Shown: positions 16,193-24,704 of the stretch, in pieces
How the letters are laid out: each line of letters begins with the position of its first letter
Numbering within the stretch: the stretch's first letter is position 1
Assembly (NCBI GenBank): GCA_022782605.1
Contig: JALFMW010000392.1
Span: forward strand, 1 to 64,000
Length of the DNA: 64,000 nucleotides
Origin: Clostridium sp.
Lineage (GTDB): Bacteria; Bacillota; Clostridia; Peptostreptococcales; Peptostreptococcaceae
Direction: 5' to 3'
Position numbers and translations under genes: made by a program
The notes under the pieces: generated by a model
Database searches by the model: none
The model's input: only the letters and a program-made list of their open reading frames with translations
What the model was told of the DNA's origin: nothing

Positions 16193-17674
16193 TTATAATT
16201 TAAATTCAAAACAACCTTTGTTTACTCCAATGACTCTAGTTGTTTTATTCCTATCTCTTAAATATTCATTTGCCTTATTACAAAACTCTTCCTTATTTTC
16301 ATTGTCACAATGATGAACTATTATTTTAGGAGTATTTACTTCATTAAATAATTTTAATAATTCATCAAATTGCATATGACTTGACCATGTTTTCATTTGA
16401 TATATGTCACAATTCTTTAGTATAGTCCTATTAAACATATTAACAGGTTTCCCTTGCTCAGTGTCTATTAAAACTCCTGCAAGACTATCTTCACTTCCTG
16501 CATATCCTAAAAGTATTATTCTATCCTTAGAACTTTCTACGACGGAAGGTAAGTAATTAGTCACCCTTCCACCACTTAAAAACCCACTAGAACTTATAAT
16601 TATTCTTCTATATCTCTTGCTCAATATAGCTCTAGTTCCTTCTAAAGAAGTGTTAACTTTAATATTATGCCATCTCATTACATCTTCAAACTTCTTTTTG
16701 TCTTCACCTTCAAGTATTCTGCTATATACTTTATTTATTTCATCTACTAAAACTCCATCTAATATAATAGGTATATTATCAAAGAATTTATCATTTTTAA
16801 AATTATCATATAACCATACTAAAAACTCTTGTGTTCTGGAAAATGAGAAGGTTGGTATCAATAATTGACTATCTTCAGATTTCTTAAGACCTTCAACTAT
16901 TAAACTCTTTAATTCTTCTCTTTCTTTTATAGCCTTCTTATGAGTAAATCCTCTTTGAGAATCACTATAAGTAGCTTCAGTAATCATTACATCACACTTT
17001 GTTGGATATTCTAATTTATCTACAAAAGGATGTAACTCTTGAGTGCATTGACAACCTAAGTCGCTAGTATAGTATATATGATGTTTTCTTTTATTTAAAT
17101 CTTTAATAAATATACTAATTGAGTTAGCACCTACTACATGGTTATTTTTATGGAAGATAACTGATACTTGCTCATCTAATTCTATTTCTTTAGATTGTTC
17201 TATATACTCCATATGGTCAAACATTTGATACATTTGTGGTTTAGTATATAAAGGTCTTTTCTTTTTACCTTTTTCTCTAAGTTCTTTTATATTAGCTTCA
17301 TGAATGTTTATACTATTTTTAATTAATGGTTTAGAAATTTCTATACACTTCTCACTAGAAATTATTCTCCCCTTAAAACCATTGTCGTCATTAAAATATG
17401 ATAAATTTCCTACATGATCTACATGAGAATGTCCTATTAAAAGATATTCACAATTCTCAACTACTTCTTTACCTATCCCATTTAACATACGTTCATTAGC
17501 GTTATATTGTTCTAATGTTGTAAAACCATCTTGATTTAATCCACATTCAATAACTATTAATCCAGTCTCTCCATTATATCTAGGGAATTCTATAGTCCAA
17601 CATGAACCTGTTACTTGTTGAATAGAAGACCCTAGACACGTTAATACAATTTCTTTTTTTCTTTTTTTACTCAT
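16193..17674 (-). CDS. Metallo-beta-lactamase/beta-CASP nuclease
   Basis: 493 residues. The HxHxDH signature (H82-S-H84-V-D86-H87) and NNHVVGANS, TSDLGCQ and TEATYSD metal-site motifs are present. They are followed by a beta-CASP region (SFSRTQEFL and SSSGFLSGGRV) and a KTWSSHMQFDEL motif. Such enzymes (RNase J, CPSF73-like) cleave or trim RNA, sometimes DNA. A phage copy could remodel host or phage mRNA. The leader carries a GCACC-GAAA-GGTG tetraloop hairpin just before the ribosome site, which could regulate translation. Start ATG 17674 with GAGGGAAG upstream. Confidence 0.88.
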   Translation of the reverse strand: MSKKRKKEIVLTCLGSSIQQVTGSCWTIEFPRYNGETGLIVIECGLNQDGFTTLEQYNANERMLNGIGKEVVENCEYLLIGHSHVDHVGNLSYFNDDNGFKGRIISSEKCIEISKPLIKNSINIHEANIKELREKGKKKRPLYTKPQMYQMFDHMEYIEQSKEIELDEQVSVIFHKNNHVVGANSISIFIKDLNKRKHHIYYTSDLGCQCTQELHPFVDKLEYPTKCDVMITEATYSDSQRGFTHKKAIKEREELKSLIVEGLKKSEDSQLLIPTFSFSRTQEFLVWLYDNFKNDKFFDNIPIILDGVLVDEINKVYSRILEGEDKKKFEDVMRWHNIKVNTSLEGTRAILSKRYRRIIISSSGFLSGGRVTNYLPSVVESSKDRIILLGYAGSEDSLAGVLIDTEQGKPVNMFNRTILKNCDIYQMKTWSSHMQFDELLKLFNEVNTPKIIVHHCDNENKEEFCNKANEYLRDRNKTTRVIGVNKGCFEFKL

Positions 17675-17719
17675 TCGACTTCCCTCAATCCCTACCTCAC
17701 CTTTCGGTGCAATTTATTT

Positions 17720-17965
17720 TTATAAATCTATACCTTCAATTTCTGCTCTTATCATCAAATACTGTAAATATGATTTCATTGCCTTTAATTGGCTATCTAA
17801 TAACTCATAGTCACAAGAAGGAGTGAAATTTAAAGTTCCAGCTTTGTATTTTTTTAACATATTTTCTAACTTAATAATCCTATCTCCTAATTGATAATAT
17901 TCAGCTTTAAACCTATCTTTATAATCTTCACTTTTCATTAATTCTATTATTCTTTCCAAATCCAT
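17720..17965 (-). CDS. Hypothetical coiled-coil protein, 81 aa
   Basis: The predicted protein is almost wholly helical with leucine heptads (IKLENMLKKYKAGTL and LDSQLKAMKSYLQYL). No family recognised. It is immediately upstream of the beta-CASP nuclease in the operon and could be an accessory to it. RBS AAGGAG precedes the ATG at 17965. Confidence 0.6.
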   Translation of the reverse strand: MDLERIIELMKSEDYKDRFKAEYYQLGDRIIKLENMLKKYKAGTLNFTPSCDYELLDSQLKAMKSYLQYLMIRAEIEGIDL

Positions 17966-18055
17966 TTTAATTCTCCTTATATTTTTATTTTATTCATTGG
18001 TCAGCCTATTCATATTAATAAGTTCACCAACAAATCCCACCTTAAAATAAAAAAT

Positions 18056-18107
18056 AGGGAGAAATGAATGTCTAACCACTTATGCAATTTTCAATTCTTT
18101 TCTCCCT
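18056..18107 (-). terminator. Terminator after the HU-like gene
   Basis: On the minus strand AGGGAGAAA and TTTCTCCCT form a 9-bp stem with a loop of about 34 nt, followed by ATTTTTTATTTT. It lies 15 bp beyond the stop codon of the HU-like gene and probably ends that transcript. Confidence 0.7.
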
Positions 18108-18121
18108 TATTATTTCTTATC

Positions 18122-18436
18122 TTACGCTTCTTTTAAAGCCTTTAGTGCCTTAACAACTACTTTACTACCTTCTTCAGTTTTAAAAGGTATACGTTCACCA
18201 TCAGGACGTTCCATTACACCTTCTCTAGCCTTTACAGGAACTCTTTCAATCTTAATTCCCATTACTTCAGCCTTTTCTTCTACATCTAAATTAGCTCCAA
18301 TAACTTCTAATCCAATACCTGCTATTTCAAAAGCTCTTTCAATAGAAATCTTAGTAACCTTTTCCCCTGTTCTTTCCTCTAATTCTTGTTTTATTAGTTC
18401 TAAGTATTCTGGTTTTGTCATCATTTTCTTTGCCAT
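18122..18436 (-). CDS. HU/IHF-family DNA-binding protein
   Basis: 104 residues. An N-terminal helix pair (TKPEYLELIKQELEER...ISIERAFEIAGIGLEVI) and the C-terminal pattern ERPDGERIPFKTEEGSKVVV followed by KALKALKEA match the DNA-arm and final helix of HU (compare PQTGEEI...KVPAFKAGKALKDAV). It would bend and compact phage DNA; SPO1 TF1 is a precedent. It is a single-gene transcription unit with a strong promoter, a long structured leader and a terminator, suggesting dedicated control. Confidence 0.7.
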   Translation of the reverse strand: MAKKMMTKPEYLELIKQELEERTGEKVTKISIERAFEIAGIGLEVIGANLDVEEKAEVMGIKIERVPVKAREGVMERPDGERIPFKTEEGSKVVVKALKALKEA

Positions 18437-18645
18437 TTTTCATTTCCCCTTTAATTTTCATTTTTATATTTTATGTTTTACTTCTATTTTCTATAGAAGA
18501 CAATGCCTAATTCTAGGCTATGTATTTATAATAAACCAAGTAAGGATGTATATTATAATAAAAAGGAGGTGATGAAATTATTTTTATAGGAGGTTGTTTT
18601 ATGAAAAGCTCCTTACTTGGTTATGTATGCTCCCCTTATCTCTAT
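18437..18645 (-). ncRNA. Structured leader with 16S-tail-like loop
   Basis: The 209-nt leader of the HU-like gene contains a perfect 13-bp stem, AACCAAGTAAGGA with TCCTTACTTGGTT (18533-18545 and 18608-18620). Its large loop carries CAACCTCCTAT and ATCACCTCCTTT. The second is identical over 12 nt to the anti-Shine-Dalgarno tail of Firmicute 16S rRNA. A smaller stem GCCTAATTCTAGGC follows. The same region read on the plus strand has a full SD and a 22-codon hydrophobic frame (18601-18669). Role unknown. Confidence 0.6.
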
Positions 18646-18651
18646 GTCTTT

Positions 18652-18680
18652 ATTATATATTATTTATAAATGTTTGTCAA
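18652..18680 (-). promoter_or_regulatory. Sigma-A promoter for the HU-like gene
   Basis: TTGACA-17-TATAAT, consensus on the minus strand; start expected near 18645. The spacer AACATTTATAAATAATA matches the conserved spacer type. Confidence 0.9.
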
Positions 18681-18697
18681 GTATTAAATTGTTTATT

Positions 18698-18856
18698 TTA
18701 ATTTTTTTCATAAGGTTCAAAATCATCACATTCATTATGTGGAGCTTTATCAGAAGTATTAATTGATATTCCACACATAAGACACTGTTCGCAATCCCCA
18801 TTATTTTCAAAATAATTTTTACAGTTTATACATATACATTTGTCACATCTATACAT
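18698..18856 (-). CDS. Cys-rich mini-protein, 52 aa
   Basis: ATG at 18856 with AAAGGGGATTTAC upstream opens a 52-codon frame. Cysteines at about 4, 7, 9, 12, 22, 25, 28 and 43 in CxxC-like pairs suggest one or two zinc sites (rubredoxin/zinc-knuckle-like). It lies upstream of the HU promoter, downstream of the structured region 18.87-19.14 kb. No known family recognised. Confidence 0.6.
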   Translation of the reverse strand: MYRCDKCICINCKNYFENNGDCEQCLMCGISINTSDKAPHNECDDFEPYEKN

Positions 18857-18869
18857 TGTAAATCCCCTT

Positions 18870-19140
18870 TCTTAAATTATTCAAGGATTTATTATTAAAA
18901 CCGAATTTCCATTTTCATACTTTCTCTTCTCTTCAGAGGGAGCAAGGGGGTAGCTCCCAATGAAGAGAGGTTTTGAGAAAATATGAAAAATGAAAATTAA
19001 GGATTTAAGGAAAGTTCTTCATACCCTAACGGAGGGCATATAGGTTTGGACAATATGTCCTACCATAGTTCCCATTTCATTTAATTTCATAAATGGCTTA
19101 ACCAAGCCATTTATAAAGGTTTATTTTATCCAAGTGGCGT
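18870..19140 (-). ncRNA. Structured non-coding stretch after the polymerase gene
   Basis: 270 nt without a gene. On either strand it can form an extended imperfect hairpin (arms about 18913-18941 and 18961-18990) with inner stems CTCTTCA/TGAAGAG and GGGAGC/GCTCCC, then smaller hairpins ATGCCCT/AGGGTAT, GGACAATATGTCC and a 9-bp AAATGGCTT/AAGCCATTT. It lies between the polymerase stop and the Cys-rich gene, so it may be a 3' processing region, a leader RNA or a separate small RNA. No clear promoter is seen. Confidence 0.5.
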
Positions 19141-19148
19141 GTCCAAAA

Positions 19149-21923
19149 TTAAATTTTAAAATATTTTTCACCATATAAATTTATATTTCCTTGATTATTT
19201 TTAATTATTATTTTATTATTTTTCTTTATCTTTATATTTTTTAAAAATAAATTTTTATTGGAATTATAAATAAAATCTAACATTGTTTTCCCTATCTTTG
19301 TATATTCAGCAAAATCTTTTTCGTTATTTATTCTACACAATATTTTATATATTACGCTTTCTGTAATATCATATGAATTTAATGTTTTATATAGATCATT
19401 TTTTCTCTCTTTATATAAATCCCATTTATTGTCATAATCAGAATCAAATAAACAATTAATATCATAATTATATTGATCTATGGTTTTATATATCCTTCTA
19501 ATAATGTCTTTATCCCTTCTTTGAGATTTTACTGGATTAACTATATCTATTAAAGATATTTCTTTTTCTCTACCTTCTTTATATTTATTTTCACAATCCA
19601 TTATCTTTTGTAAATAATCCATACCAGTATTAAACCATTCAAATTTATAATCTTTTCCCCCATCAAGATATTTAAAGAATTTAGGTCTTACTTTAACAAT
19701 CTTCTTCTTTTTATCTCTAGTTATTTCTCCAGTTCCTAAAGAATACTTTTCTCTTATTTTATCGAGTTCTTTCTTAGCTCCTACGGGACTTATTTTCTTT
19801 GCCCTATCTATTTCTATACAACTTAATATATTTAAATTACTAATATCTTTATAAAGCTCCATAAGTTCTTTTTCAGATTTCCCTTTATACTTCCAATCCC
19901 AATATAAGCTATTTAACATTTGTGCTAAATTTATTATCTCCCCTATTTTATTACTGCTACATTTTATATCAGTATCTGCTAAATCTTCTGCACAGTATCT
20001 TCTTTTAATAGAACTTTTAGGAGTAAAGTCTGTAGATGTTAGAAATCTTTTAATTGTTTGTCCGTCTATAGTTATAGTTTCTTGTAATCTTTTAGCACAT
20101 TTAACTAATATATCATTATCAGTAAGAAGTAATTGGTCTCCATCCATATCTGCTGAACTCAATAATTCTAATATATTCCATCCTATTGCACTAAAGAAGA
20201 ATATTTGTTCGCTTTTAGTATAAAAATACTTATCTAATATTTCATTCGTGGTGTTCTTTACTACAACTATATTACTCATTGTAGGCTCTGGGCTTCTTAC
20301 GCCTAATAATTCCTTACCTTCTTCAAAGTGACTACAACAACATTCATAAGGTTTTAATAAACTACTACCATCATATTTGCCTATACTAGCTAAAAGATAC
20401 TCATAAGGGCAAGATACTAACACACTATAATTACCTTTTACCAACACATGACCTTTTCTTACATTTTTAATATAACTTTTTATATTGTCATTCCTAAATT
20501 GTTTACCCATTTTAGTATTTATAAAATCATCATTTATCTCAAGGACACCCATTATAAAGCTATCTCTATTATCTATATTAGTTTTTAATTCTTCTCTTTC
20601 TTCTATATCATCTTCAGTATCAAAATGATTCATACCTAAATGATACTTAAATACAGCTATATCTTCTTTTAAATATTTAATATATTGTAATGTAGGTTTT
20701 AAAAATTCATGCATTTCTGCATAAGACATCCCTAATGTATTCAATAATTGATAATGTGTTTGAACCATTCCATTGAAGTGATGTTGAGGTTTTTCATATT
20801 TACATACTGCCCAAGTTTCACTTATATTATCTAACCAATCTTCAAATGTTCCAAATTTTAAATATTTAACACTAGAAGGAGTAGTTATTAGTTTTATATC
20901 TTCTATCTTCTTTGCTACAGTTTTTCCATTTAATTGAGACACATCTGTTATATTATTATCCTTAAAGAATTGTTGTATTCTACTTCTTATCCCTATCCCC
21001 TTAAACATTTTATTTCTAAGTTGTAAAATAGCTTTATCTTCATATCCATTCTCTAAAAATACACTCTCTTCAAGAAGACTTTCTCCATCAAATATTTTAT
21101 TAGCTATTTTCTTCTTTGCAACTCCCGTACTTAAATCTCCGTCTATTATATTTCCTTCTTCATCCCTAACTTCATTTATAAATGAAGTAGCCATTACTGT
21201 ATCTTCAAATTCACTTTCTACATCATCTATTAATAATATATTTTTTGGCTTGAGTTTTATCCTTCCTATAGAACTAGAGGTTGGAAGAGATATATAAGCT
21301 TCCATACCTGCACAGTCCATAGATTGACCTTCTTTATGAGGTATCCCTGCAAATGACCAATCAATCATTTTCTTTTTATATTTCTTCTCTATGAATAAGC
21401 ACTTACCTACTCTAGCACTACCACTTGTTCTCTTATATCTTGAAAATTCTTTCTCTTTCCCATTTATGGTTATTTTAAAGCCATCTTCATATAGTTTATG
21501 CCTTAAATCCTTAACACTTCTAGCATCTAAATAGCCTACTAGCAAATTCCCTTTATCATCTCTTTCTTCTCTATCGTATCTATATTTATCAGTTCTAACC
21601 CCTTTATTAATTCTAAACTTTGGTATAGATACATTCCCTTCTTTAGTTTTAATTATTTCTGAAACATCACCAGTATATACATGCTTCTCTTTAGGAACTT
21701 TATACTTAAATGTTACATTTATTATTCCATAAGTATAATAGCGTTCCTTCTTTTTATCTTCCTTTATTAAGTTTTTGCTTAGGTTTCTAAGCTCATCTGT
21801 TTCCATAGAATAATCTAAGCTACCTTTTCTTAAACTCTTATCATCTACACAATAGTTTTTGGTTAATAAATCTTTTGCTTCTATGGATAATATTTGAACA
21901 TTTTTATTTTTAAATTCCCTCAT
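19149..21923 (-). CDS. YonO/QDE-1-type single-subunit RNA polymerase
   Basis: 924 residues. The segment LLSSADMDGDQLLL at about residues 590-602 carries the DxDGD metal-binding motif of the double-psi-barrel polymerases (SPbeta YonO, eukaryotic RdRP QDE-1, and cellular beta' NADFDGD). Supporting features are the long N-terminal basic region and an upstream KCLFIEKKYKKK and PEPTMSN region that fits the other barrel. YonO is an established DNA-dependent RNA polymerase for late genes. It probably transcribes the virion module, which lacks sigma-A promoters. It has its own consensus promoter about 30 bp upstream of the start codon. Confidence 0.8.
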   Translation of the reverse strand: MREFKNKNVQILSIEAKDLLTKNYCVDDKSLRKGSLDYSMETDELRNLSKNLIKEDKKKERYYTYGIINVTFKYKVPKEKHVYTGDVSEIIKTKEGNVSIPKFRINKGVRTDKYRYDREERDDKGNLLVGYLDARSVKDLRHKLYEDGFKITINGKEKEFSRYKRTSGSARVGKCLFIEKKYKKKMIDWSFAGIPHKEGQSMDCAGMEAYISLPTSSSIGRIKLKPKNILLIDDVESEFEDTVMATSFINEVRDEEGNIIDGDLSTGVAKKKIANKIFDGESLLEESVFLENGYEDKAILQLRNKMFKGIGIRSRIQQFFKDNNITDVSQLNGKTVAKKIEDIKLITTPSSVKYLKFGTFEDWLDNISETWAVCKYEKPQHHFNGMVQTHYQLLNTLGMSYAEMHEFLKPTLQYIKYLKEDIAVFKYHLGMNHFDTEDDIEEREELKTNIDNRDSFIMGVLEINDDFINTKMGKQFRNDNIKSYIKNVRKGHVLVKGNYSVLVSCPYEYLLASIGKYDGSSLLKPYECCCSHFEEGKELLGVRSPEPTMSNIVVVKNTTNEILDKYFYTKSEQIFFFSAIGWNILELLSSADMDGDQLLLTDNDILVKCAKRLQETITIDGQTIKRFLTSTDFTPKSSIKRRYCAEDLADTDIKCSSNKIGEIINLAQMLNSLYWDWKYKGKSEKELMELYKDISNLNILSCIEIDRAKKISPVGAKKELDKIREKYSLGTGEITRDKKKKIVKVRPKFFKYLDGGKDYKFEWFNTGMDYLQKIMDCENKYKEGREKEISLIDIVNPVKSQRRDKDIIRRIYKTIDQYNYDINCLFDSDYDNKWDLYKERKNDLYKTLNSYDITESVIYKILCRINNEKDFAEYTKIGKTMLDFIYNSNKNLFLKNIKIKKNNKIIIKNNQGNINLYGEKYFKI

Positions 21924-21952
21924 TTATTTTCCCCCTCTTATTTTATAATGTT

Positions 21953-21981
21953 ATTATATAACATTTATAATTATTTGTCAA
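21953..21981 (-). promoter_or_regulatory. Sigma-A promoter for the RNA polymerase gene
   Basis: TTGACA-17-TATAAT on the minus strand, start expected near 21946, about 22 nt before the coding start. Placed between the polymerase and an upstream homing nuclease gene, so the polymerase is transcribed early and independently. Confidence 0.9.
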
Positions 21982-21984
21982 TAA

Positions 21985-23055
21985 TTAATCTGTTATTTTT
22001 ACTTCGTAATTTATCATTGCATTATATAGTTTTAAGGGGATTTCATTTTTGAATTCTTCTGCTTTTCTTTTTAAATATTTTTCTTTATATTCTTTATAAG
22101 CATAAAAGGCTTCTTCTTTAGTTTTAAATTGACCTATCCTCTTTTGTTTCCCTAAGTCTATATCTGCACATTGAGCAGTATAGGGAAGTTCTTTAGATCC
22201 ATATTTATATACTCCTATTGGACAGTCCCCTCTTTTAGATTTATTCTTTATAAACATTGCATTTATACAACTAGGTACTATCATGCAATTATCTGGAGAA
22301 TATTCTTTATTTCCATGTTTTAGAATATCTTTATCTACTTGCATTATTTCATCTCTAAATTGATAATAGTTATCTTTATACCATTTAGCAAAATTTTGAA
22401 AATTGTGCCACTCTTTACATACTATAACTTCTTTGTAACTAGAACAATTTTCTAAGTCTGCATAACATCTTCTTATCATACTTCTCCAAGCATCATATTC
22501 TTTAGTTGGATGAATATTGCCATTTATATCTGTATATGTGGGAGAGTATTCTCCTATCCCAACATAACCAATACCACATATAGATTTATCTAATACACTA
22601 CATAGTCTGTTACCACTTTTAAATTCTCTATAACTTGTATATCTATCTGTCAATTTATTATCATTAAATCTTACTTTTATTTTATCTTCTGAAATATATT
22701 CTATAATTTCTATTTTTGTATCAAATTTATTATAAGTTATTTCCCCAACTCTTTCTATCTTTTGTTTCTCTATAATTTCTTTGGTGTTTCCACCAATTCC
22801 TAATATAACTCCTATTTTACCTCTTTTAAAATTCCCACTACTAACTGAATATTCATTACCGTTATACTTGAAGAAAACTCTTTTACCATCATATTTTGTT
22901 ATTATAACTGTTCCTTCAATATCTCCATATTTAAAATCTATATTATTCCCTATGTTACCATTCCAATCTATACAACCAATATTTTTACCTTGAGTATATT
23001 TAGAAAGCTGATCTACATTAATCCACTTATCTATCTTTATCCTATTATCTGCCAA
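21985..23055 (-). CDS. HNH-AP2 homing endonuclease
   Basis: 356 residues in three parts. The N-terminal module IDWNGNIGN...FKYGDIEG is shared with other nucleases here. A second module (RVGEITYNKFDTKIEIIEY...GIGYVGIGEY) is shared with the 27.0-kb nuclease. An HNH-like core (EYDAWRSMIRRCY, VCKEWHNFQNFAKWY, DKDILKHGNKEYSPDNC) is followed by a C-terminal AP2-type DNA-binding domain (GVYKY...YTAQC...RIGQFKTKEEAFYAYKEYKEKYL). It is free-standing and probably mobile by homing; the target is unknown. Confidence 0.8.
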   Translation of the reverse strand: MADNRIKIDKWINVDQLSKYTQGKNIGCIDWNGNIGNNIDFKYGDIEGTVIITKYDGKRVFFKYNGNEYSVSSGNFKRGKIGVILGIGGNTKEIIEKQKIERVGEITYNKFDTKIEIIEYISEDKIKVRFNDNKLTDRYTSYREFKSGNRLCSVLDKSICGIGYVGIGEYSPTYTDINGNIHPTKEYDAWRSMIRRCYADLENCSSYKEVIVCKEWHNFQNFAKWYKDNYYQFRDEIMQVDKDILKHGNKEYSPDNCMIVPSCINAMFIKNKSKRGDCPIGVYKYGSKELPYTAQCADIDLGKQKRIGQFKTKEEAFYAYKEYKEKYLKRKAEEFKNEIPLKLYNAMINYEVKITD

Positions 23056-23085
23056 TTCACTCCACCCCTTTTTACTATTATAAAC

Positions 23086-23259
23086 CTACAGTTTTAATCC
23101 TCCACTTGCATTAATTATAGCCTTGCCTAATTCTTGAGCCTTATAATTATTTAATACTGCAAACATATGATTACCTTTACCTGTTATATTTATTTCTACC
23201 CCATCTTTACATTTTGTAACTTCAATTTTGTGTCCATACATATCAACAAAATTATTCAT
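23086..23259 (-). CDS. Hypothetical small protein, 57 aa
   Basis: From the ATG at 23259 (GAGGGGGTCAAAA upstream; an earlier in-frame TTG at 23274 would overlap this site). A short beta-rich N-terminus (MYGHKIEVTKCKDGVEINITG) precedes a helix. Not recognised. Same direction as, and 30 bp from, the HNH-AP2 gene. Confidence 0.5.
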   Translation of the reverse strand: MNNFVDMYGHKIEVTKCKDGVEINITGKGNHMFAVLNNYKAQELGKAIINASGGLKL

Positions 23260-23288
23260 TTTTGACCCCCTCAATACTATCCCATATT

Positions 23289-23786
23289 TTAATCATTTTC
23301 TAATCTGGTTCTCTTCCAATAATTCTTCATCTTATAACTATTATCATAAGTTACTTCTTCTCCAAACCAGTCTAATGGCTCAAAAGCTAATGCTTCTTCC
23401 TCACTAGCAAACTCTATTTCTCCATAACAAAATTCATTTTCTGTACCTTTATCTACTATATTTAATTCTAACTTATATTTGCCTATATAAATTTCCCAAT
23501 GGATTTTTCTTATTACTTTATCTTCTGTTATATTACCAATTCTTTTAAGAGCTTCATATTCTTCTTTTGTTATCTCCTTATTTATTTCTTCCCTACTTAG
23601 GTCTCCGTTTCCCTTTATTGTTATCCAATAAGTTGGGTCGGATTCAAATATTGATCTTAAAGTTTCCTTACGCAATCTTACTTCAGGTTCTAAATTCAAA
23701 TAGCTTTGCTCCATATCTTTATAACCAAAACGAAACTGTTCAGGCACTTTATTAATATCAAATAGCCATTGTCTTTCTATTTCCAT
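23289..23786 (-). CDS. CYTH-domain triphosphate enzyme
   Basis: 165 residues. MEIERQWL at the very N-terminus (the ExExK-type motif with Arg/Gln for Lys), EVRLRK, ITIKGNG, KLELNIVDKG and GEIEFASEEEALAF are the successive barrel strands of CYTH/triphosphate tunnel enzymes. These hydrolyse nucleoside triphosphates, thiamine triphosphate or inorganic triphosphate, or make cAMP. The substrate here is unknown; clearing a nucleotide signal or NTP pool is possible. In one operon with several small proteins. Confidence 0.75.
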   Translation of the reverse strand: MEIERQWLFDINKVPEQFRFGYKDMEQSYLNLEPEVRLRKETLRSIFESDPTYWITIKGNGDLSREEINKEITKEEYEALKRIGNITEDKVIRKIHWEIYIGKYKLELNIVDKGTENEFCYGEIEFASEEEALAFEPLDWFGEEVTYDNSYKMKNYWKRTRLEND

Positions 23787-23789
23787 TAC

Positions 23790-23939
23790 CTACTCCTCCT
23801 CAATCTCATCTATTTTAACATAAGCTATATTATCATCTTTATAAAAATAGTCTCTAAAGTATTCAGCAGTTTCTTTATCCTTAAATAATACCTCTTCTTC
23901 TGGTTCTTCATGTTTATAAACTATTACCATTCTATACAT
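23790..23939 (-). CDS. Small acidic hypothetical protein, 49 aa
   Basis: ATG 23939 after AGGAGGTATAATT; stop TAG four bases before the CYTH start codon, suggesting translational coupling. The sequence is acidic (DEIEEE end), with no motif. Confidence 0.6.
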   Translation of the reverse strand: MYRMVIVYKHEEPEEEVLFKDKETAEYFRDYFYKDDNIAYVKIDEIEEE

Positions 23940-23954
23940 AATTATACCTCCTAA

Positions 23955-24212
23955 TTACTCCTCTATTTCTAATACTTGCATAGAACTACGGTCAGTAACT
24001 TTTGATTCATGAATTACTACCATATATCTTTTACCTGTATCGGTATCTTCTATCACCCCAACATTTGTGTCTTTTAAAACATCATAATCCATTTCTACTT
24101 TTTTAAATCTTGCTTCCTTCTTAGCTTCTGTAGTATTAGCACTTGTACAGCTTACTATACCAATACCTATTAATACGCTTACAATTATTTTTTTAATTTT
24201 ATTATTTTTCAT
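23955..24212 (-). CDS. Small lipoprotein, DUF6440-like
   Basis: 85 residues from ATG 24212 (ATAGGAGTGATAA upstream). A basic start, a hydrophobic stretch and GIVSC form a lipobox, so it is probably exported and lipid-anchored. The remaining FKKVEMDYDVLKD...VIEDTDTGKRYMVVIHESK resembles the small DUF6440 beta-fold (D-x-x-T-G-x-x-Y) seen in phages. A surface location is compatible with superinfection exclusion. Function not known. Confidence 0.6.
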   Translation of the reverse strand: MKNNKIKKIIVSVLIGIGIVSCTSANTTEAKKEARFKKVEMDYDVLKDTNVGVIEDTDTGKRYMVVIHESKVTDRSSMQVLEIEE

Positions 24213-24223
24213 ATTTATCACTC

Positions 24224-24553
24224 CTATAAATTATCAATATATAAATTAGCTCTATTTATAATAACATCAATTTCTTCTCCAAAAAAATCTTTTAATTGTT
24301 TATATAAATACACACCAGTGTTTTGTGCTTTTGCCTTTTTAAACCATGTTTTAGTCATATGATCTTTAGGTATCTTTGATACATTAACCCTTAAACGTTT
24401 TTGTGTTTGTAATATTGGAACTTCTACCGTAGCAAACATATATTTTTGTAATTTCTTTTCATAATCTTTTTCTAATAAGACTATAGTTTCTAAATAGTTA
24501 ATTTTGCTAAGATTTTGTTCTATATCATATACACCCAACATTACTAATTCCAT
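24224..24553 (-). CDS. Hypothetical protein, 109 aa
   Basis: A mixed alpha/beta basic protein with no recognised domain. RBS GGGGTGATTAATC precedes ATG 24553. It is in an operon of small unknown genes reaching from 25.2 to 23.1 kb. Confidence 0.5.
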   Translation of the reverse strand: MELVMLGVYDIEQNLSKINYLETIVLLEKDYEKKLQKYMFATVEVPILQTQKRLRVNVSKIPKDHMTKTWFKKAKAQNTGVYLYKQLKDFFGEEIDVIINRANLYIDNL

Positions 24554-24565
24554 GATTAATCACCC

Positions 24566-24694
24566 CTATTTAAATATATTTTTTAATTTATTAAATAGAC
24601 TTTCTTTACCTTTATCATTATTCTCAATACTCCACTCTTTGGTGCAATATCCATTTTTATTATGTTTGCATTTTACTGTATTACATTTTATCAT
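24566..24694 (-). CDS. Small Cys-rich protein, 42 aa (DUF1540-like N-terminus)
   Basis: ATG 24694 after AAGGAGGGC; frame MIKCNTVKCKHNKNGYC... The C-x4-C-x7-C spacing with N/K residues resembles DUF1540-type zinc patches. Too short for a firm assignment. Confidence 0.55.
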   Translation of the reverse strand: MIKCNTVKCKHNKNGYCTKEWSIENNDKGKESLFNKLKNIFK

Positions 24695-24704
24695 ATTGCC
24701 CTCC

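Noticed and set aside
18601-18669. 22-codon hydrophobic ORF as type I toxin
   Set aside because: The ribosome site is excellent but no plus-strand promoter of quality is visible, and the frame's 3' end is the minus-strand promoter, so coding is uncertain; kept only as an alternative in the loop finding.
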